A stretch of 11,095 nucleotides of DNA from JBBRRP01 sp038251425 (GTDB lineage Bacteria; Myxococcota_A; Polyangia; Polyangiales; Polyangiaceae). Positions within the stretch are counted from its first letter, which is position 1. Each line of letters starts with the position of its first letter. A program made the position numbers and the translations under genes. The DNA lies in the NCBI GenBank assembly GCA_038251425.1, contig JBBSBI010000176.1, positions 1 to 11,095 on the forward strand, read 5' to 3'. The notes under the pieces were generated by a model. That model made no database searches. It was not told the origin of the DNA and saw nothing but the letters and a program-made list of their open reading frames with translations. This document shows positions 7,962 through 11,095 of this stretch, one piece after another.

Positions 7962-7989
7962 GACATTCATGTCCGACATAACTGTCGGA
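7962..7989. promoter_or_regulatory. Tandem GACA-N4-TGTC dyads, probable enhancer for the sigma-54 activator
   Basis: Two dyads share the core GACA-N4-TGTC. The first, GACATTCATGTC, is at 7962-7973. The second, TCCGACATAACTGTCGGA, is at 7972-7989 with perfect 7-bp arms and a 4-base spacer. The cores start 13 bases apart, just over one helical turn, so both may face the same side of the DNA. They lie about 108-135 bases upstream of the -24 element, a usual distance for a bacterial enhancer. The second dyad could also form a hairpin after the activator gene, but no T-run follows, so a terminator is less likely. Which protein binds is inferred from the neighbouring gene. Confidence 0.65.
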
Positions 7990-8003
7990 ACGATTCAACG
8001 CGC

Positions 8004-9548
8004 TTATCCGCGAGCGACGCGGTCCGACAGAAGTGAGTACTTCTTGGCCTTGTAACGCACAATCCGTTCGCTCGTTCCCAGCTTGCGCGCAGCACGCGCG
8101 GCATTGCCTTCGCACTCGTCGAGCGCGGCTTGAATCACTTCACGCTCAAGCTTGGCGACCGCTTCTTCAAGCGTAGGTGGGCGATTGGGATGCGCCTCGG
8201 CACGCTGCACCAGGAACTCTGGCAAGTCGGCTTCCAGCAGCACGCTGCGTCCGCACACCACTACAGCACGCTCAATCACATTCTCAAGCTCACGTACGTT
8301 GCCGGGCCAAGCGTAGGCGCTGAGAATCTCAGCAGCTCCACTTGAGATGCGAGCGATGCGGCGCCGATGTTCTTTGGCGTACTTTGCTAAGAAGTACTCT
8401 GCCAGTCCTGGAATGTCGGCACGCCGCTCCCGAAGCGGCGGCACCGTGATCGTGAATACATTCAGGCGATAGTACAGATCTTCACGCAATGTTCCCGCGC
8501 GCACCGCAGCTTCAAGCGGTTTATTCGTCGCAGCAACGATGCGCACATCGGCTTTGATCGTTTCGGTTCCACCCAACCGTTCAAATTCCCGAAACTGCAG
8601 CACCCGGAGCAGCTTGGCTTGAGTCACCAGTGACAGCTCGGCAACTTCGTCTAAGAACAGTGTCCCGCACTGAGCCAATTCAAAGCGCCCCTTCTTCTTT
8701 GCGTGTGCGCCGGTGAACGCGCCGCGCTCGTGTCCGAACAGCTCAGCCTCCATCAACGTGTCCGGGAGAGCAGCGCAGTTTAGCTTGATAAATGGGCCCT
8801 TGGCGCGTGCTGAGTTGTAGTGGATCGCGTGTGCTACAAGCTCCTTACCAGAACCAGATTCGCCTTGAATAAGCGCAGTCGCGTTCGTAGAAGCGACCTG
8901 ACCAATTTGTTCGTAGACGTGGCGCATCGCCACGCTGCCACCCACCATGTTGGCATACTCAAATTGAGATTGGCGTTCGCCCAAACCCGCTTCTGCCGGA
9001 GGCTGCGCTTGGGCTTCGAGCAAATCGGTACGTCGTACCTGTGCCATCAGCGTTGCTACTACGGTGAGTGCTCCGACCGCGCTTCGAAAATCCGTAGCTT
9101 TCCCAGCCTGAAAGTACGCAGCCAACGCACCCACCGGGCGCCCACCGAGCGTCAAAGGAACGCAAACCTCGCCCCAGCCGAGCACCCCCCAAACCTTGGG
9201 ATCGTGCACATCACACAACGCTGCCGGATCATGGCTCACCTGCGGCACCACCATCGGCTTACCGCTGACGGCGACGCGCCCGGCCACGCCCTCGCCCATA
9301 CGCGCTCGAAACTGCTCGATGCCCAAGCCATACGTGGCTTCGCACTCTAAGCTGCCGCTCTCTGCATCCACAAAAAACACCGCGGAGCGCTGGATCTGGA
9401 TCGACTCTAGCGCCCCAAGCGCCCGTGTCATCGCTGCCTGTACGGGTCCACCCGCGCACAGCTCACGGCTGACACGAGCTAGCAGCATCAGGTGATGGCT
9501 CCCAGCGGAGGAAGCTTCACGCGTTTCGTAGGTACCAGGGGCCTGCAT
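8004..9548 (-). CDS. Sigma-54-dependent transcriptional activator, GAF / AAA+ / Fis-type HTH
   Basis: A 514-residue NifA/NorR-like enhancer-binding protein. A GAF sensor domain spans residues ~25-175, with GEGVAGRVAVSGKP near 86-98. The AAA+ domain (~198-430) has Walker A GESGSGKE (229-236), the sigma-54-contacting GAFTGA loop (276-281), Walker B LFLDE (297-301), and the LREDLYYRL arginine-finger region (354-362). The C-terminal HTH (~470-505) has GNAARAARKLG followed by ERIVRYKAKKY, as in NifA. All catalytic motifs are intact, so it should be an active ATPase that opens sigma-54 promoters. No receiver domain is present, so control is probably by a ligand or redox state at the GAF domain. It lies directly upstream of, and co-directional with, the nitrate operon and its sigma-54 promoter, so nitrogen-oxide or nitrogen-status control is inferred. 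The start is taken at the ATG at 9548. An ATG at 9488 preceded by GGGAG is a real alternative and keeps the whole GAF domain. Confidence 0.92.
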   Translation of the reverse strand: MQAPGTYETREASSAGSHHLMLLARVSRELCAGGPVQAAMTRALGALESIQIQRSAVFFVDAESGSLECEATYGLGIEQFRARMGEGVAGRVAVSGKPMVVPQVSHDPAALCDVHDPKVWGVLGWGEVCVPLTLGGRPVGALAAYFQAGKATDFRSAVGALTVVATLMAQVRRTDLLEAQAQPPAEAGLGERQSQFEYANMVGGSVAMRHVYEQIGQVASTNATALIQGESGSGKELVAHAIHYNSARAKGPFIKLNCAALPDTLMEAELFGHERGAFTGAHAKKKGRFELAQCGTLFLDEVAELSLVTQAKLLRVLQFREFERLGGTETIKADVRIVAATNKPLEAAVRAGTLREDLYYRLNVFTITVPPLRERRADIPGLAEYFLAKYAKEHRRRIARISSGAAEILSAYAWPGNVRELENVIERAVVVCGRSVLLEADLPEFLVQRAEAHPNRPPTLEEAVAKLEREVIQAALDECEGNAARAARKLGTSERIVRYKAKKYSLLSDRVARG

Positions 9549-9610
9549 GAATTAAGCCCATGGTGCCCCCCAGAGATTGCTGGAATGTTTCCGAGTGATA
9601 TTAATGCGCT

Positions 9611-10462
9611 TCAGTGTACCGAACGCACGATCAATTCGGCACTCTCGCGATCATCCATGTCTGCCGCCAAGGCATAGCCGACACCGCGACGCTCCACCGC
9701 GGCAATCGAATAGCCATGCCGCGTCCCGACATACACGGGAGCATTTTGCACCACGCGCACTTCTAGGGCCGTTCTGAGTGGTACCTTCTTAGCGTCATAC
9801 ACATACACCGTTAACCTGCGACCCTCTGCCGCGCGGTAACTGAAGGCAGCTGTTTGACGGCCGCGCAGCGGCACCATACTTCCCCCCAAGAAATGCGCCC
9901 CGTAATCCTGCAGGATGGGTGGGCGAAGCGGCACACCCACTTCCGGCTCCAACTGACGCACCATCGCCAGCTGTGTGAATTGGGGAGCTGAGCCACGAAT
10001 GTGGTTGGCGACCAATTGCTCCAGCTGCGATTCCACGTCGGCGCTGGCCAAAGCGGCGTTCTCGGAGATTGACGTACCCAACGGTGATGCGCCCACAACG
10101 GCTGGCTTATTGACTGTATTCTTCCAAATCCCAAAACCCAAAACCAGCGCTGCCGCTGCTGCTAACGGCAACACCGTGCCCCACCCCAAGGGAGTGCCGC
10201 GCTTGGTGCGCTCCGCTTGCTCACTCCGTTCACGTTCGGCTGCCAAAGCTGCCCGTACTCGCTCTTCGAAAGCCGAGGATACATCGGCGGCACCTCGCAC
10301 CGTCCGTCGAACGCTCACGCGCAACGCCGCATCGAGCTTCACGCGCTCCTGGCAAACACCACAGCGCTGCAAATGCTGCTCGAACAGCGCCGCCTGCGAG
10401 GGCTCTAATTCGCCGTCCACATACGGCTCAACATACGGGCTCACCTCACGACACGCGCTCAT
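9611..10462 (-). CDS. Membrane-anchored zinc-finger anti-sigma factor
   Basis: A 283-residue single-pass protein that should bind and hold the ECF sigma factor encoded just upstream. Its start overlaps the sigma stop as ATGA, with AAGGTGG about 8 bases before it. The N-terminal domain has Cys4 and His30-x3-Cys34-x2-Cys37, the zinc-associated anti-sigma (ZAS) pattern, with the typical VxxYVDGEL turn before it. A membrane helix lies at ~95-113, preceded by a charged stretch (~64-90). The remaining ~165 residues should be outside the cytoplasmic membrane. They contain FLGGSMVPLRGRQTAAFSYR and a late GYSIAAVERRGVGYALA block, resembling C-terminal domains of other membrane anti-sigma factors. The signal sensed is unknown. 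The zinc-ligand cysteines would allow redox sensitivity, and the outer domain would allow envelope sensing. Confidence 0.88.
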   Translation of the reverse strand: MSACREVSPYVEPYVDGELEPSQAALFEQHLQRCGVCQERVKLDAALRVSVRRTVRGAADVSSAFEERVRAALAAERERSEQAERTKRGTPLGWGTVLPLAAAAALVLGFGIWKNTVNKPAVVGASPLGTSISENAALASADVESQLEQLVANHIRGSAPQFTQLAMVRQLEPEVGVPLRPPILQDYGAHFLGGSMVPLRGRQTAAFSYRAAEGRRLTVYVYDAKKVPLRTALEVRVVQNAPVYVGTRHGYSIAAVERRGVGYALAADMDDRESAELIVRSVH

Positions 10463-11091
10463 CGCGTGCCACCTTTGGAGGAGCGATAATTCGCGAGATC
10501 AACCGGTGCCGAAGCGCTCCTCCCCACTTCGACCTCAGGCCCCACGATGCCCATTTCGAGGGCATGTTGATAGAGCCGAGCTTTGAGCAGCTGGCGCCCC
10601 CGGTGCAACCGGCTCATCACCGTCCCGATGGGGCAGCCCACCACGTCAGCGATTTCGCGGTAACCCATTTCCTCAACATCCGCGAGCAGCACCACGAGCC
10701 GAAAATCCTCCGGCAACGCATCGAGCGCGCTCTGGATCTCCGCTTCCAACATCGGCTGCAACGCCACGCCTTCGGGGTCGCGCAAGCTGCGCATGGACGT
10801 AGAACTTACCCAACCATCCGAGAGGGGATCCGCGGAAGGGCCCTCGAACAAAGCTTTTTCGCGCCCGCCCCGGCGGTAACGATTGATAAACGTGTTGGTG
10901 AGGATCCGGAGGAGCCAAGCTCGCATGTTGGTGCCGGGCTGGAAGTGCTCCCGCGCCCGCATCGCCTTCATGCAGGTGTCCTGTACCAGATCCTCCGCGT
11001 CCGCCCGGTTCTTCGTCAGCCGAAGGCCGACCGCCAGGAGGCCACCCAGGTGGCTCATCGCCTCTTGCTCAAAGCTTGCTTCGTTAGCCAC
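10459..11091 (-). CDS. ECF sigma-70 family RNA polymerase sigma factor, SigR/SigH-like
   Basis: At least 210 residues. Region 2 spans about residues 6-76 with DAEDLVQDTCMKAMR (31-45), then FQPGTNMRAWLLRILTNTF and the RYRRGGRE end. Region 4 spans about 116-172 with LPEDFRLVVLLADVEEMGY, followed by REIADVVGCPIGTVMSRLHR. The FQPGTN and NTFINRYR wording and the linker's SADPL resemble the SigR/SigH group, whose members usually pair with ZAS anti-sigma factors, as here. A tail of about 35 residues follows region 4. The apparent start is a GTG only four bases from the window edge, with no ribosome site visible, so the true start may lie outside; an ATG at 11058 would cut into region 2. It is overlapped by its anti-sigma gene. 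Targets and inducing signal cannot be read from the sequence. Confidence 0.9.
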   Translation of the reverse strand: MANEASFEQEAMSHLGGLLAVGLRLTKNRADAEDLVQDTCMKAMRAREHFQPGTNMRAWLLRILTNTFINRYRRGGREKALFEGPSADPLSDGWVSSTSMRSLRDPEGVALQPMLEAEIQSALDALPEDFRLVVLLADVEEMGYREIADVVGCPIGTVMSRLHRGRQLLKARLYQHALEMGIVGPEVEVGRSASAPVDLANYRSSKGGTR

Positions 11092-11095
11092 AAGA

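Noticed and set aside
7972..7989. Reading the TCCGACA/TGTCGGA dyad as a rho-independent terminator of the activator gene
   Set aside because: The stem is only 7 bp and no T-run follows on the minus strand; position and tandem pairing fit an operator better.
7918..8115. Extension of the hemD-like frame to an ATG at 8115
   Set aside because: It would overlap the activator's C-terminal HTH region by over 100 bases and run through the dyads; the translated extension resembles no HemD N-terminus.
9582..9592. GGAA-TGT-TTCC inverted repeat upstream of the activator gene
   Set aside because: Arms of only 4 bp, with no partner repeat and no clear promoter around it; chance cannot be excluded.
10453..10472. 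TGGCAC upstream of the anti-sigma start as a sigma-54 -24 element
   Set aside because: No TTGC at the required spacing; the purine-rich part is explained as the ribosome site.

Overview
The window holds eight protein genes, all on the minus strand. They are tightly packed and read from the right edge towards position 1. GC content is moderate to fairly high by eye. An NifA/NorR-type sigma-54 activator, a SigR-like ECF sigma factor with a zinc-finger anti-sigma, and a DmsB-DmsC fusion all point to a Gram-negative bacterium. A myxobacterium-like (former Deltaproteobacteria) or PVC-group origin is plausible, but I cannot fix the taxon from sequence alone. I saw no rRNA, tRNA, insertion sequence, CRISPR array or phage gene.

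Right part (9611-11091): an ECF sigma factor gene, possibly cut at its 5' end by the window edge, overlaps by ATGA a gene for a membrane-anchored anti-sigma factor with a zinc-binding (HxxxCxxC) N-terminal domain. After 62 bases comes a GAF / AAA+ / Fis-type HTH enhancer-binding protein (8004-9548), the class that activates sigma-54 promoters.

Control region (about 7828-8003): this short gap contains a consensus-grade sigma-54 promoter (TGGCAC-N5-TTGC, minus strand, 7854 to 7840). About 110-135 bases upstream of it lie two tandem GACA-N4-TGTC dyads (7962-7989), and a perfect 12-bp palindrome lies between them (7881-7892). The layout fits a bacterial enhancer driving the downstream operon, with the adjacent activator as the obvious candidate regulator.

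Left part (1-7827): an assimilatory nitrate-to-ammonia operon, in the order hemD-like uroporphyrinogen-III synthase, nirB, nirD, a fused DmsB-DmsC protein (four-cluster ferredoxin plus membrane anchor), nasA. The last three junctions overlap by 4 bases or nearly so, which implies translational coupling. NasA would reduce nitrate to nitrite, and NirBD would reduce nitrite to ammonium with NAD(P)H. The HemD-like protein could help supply the siroheme precursor or act as a regulator. The DmsBC fusion most likely feeds quinol electrons to a NasA that has neither its own electron-input domain nor a Tat signal. That would make this a membrane-linked, cytoplasm-facing assimilatory nitrate reductase. 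No nitrate transporter is present in the window; one may lie beyond position 1.
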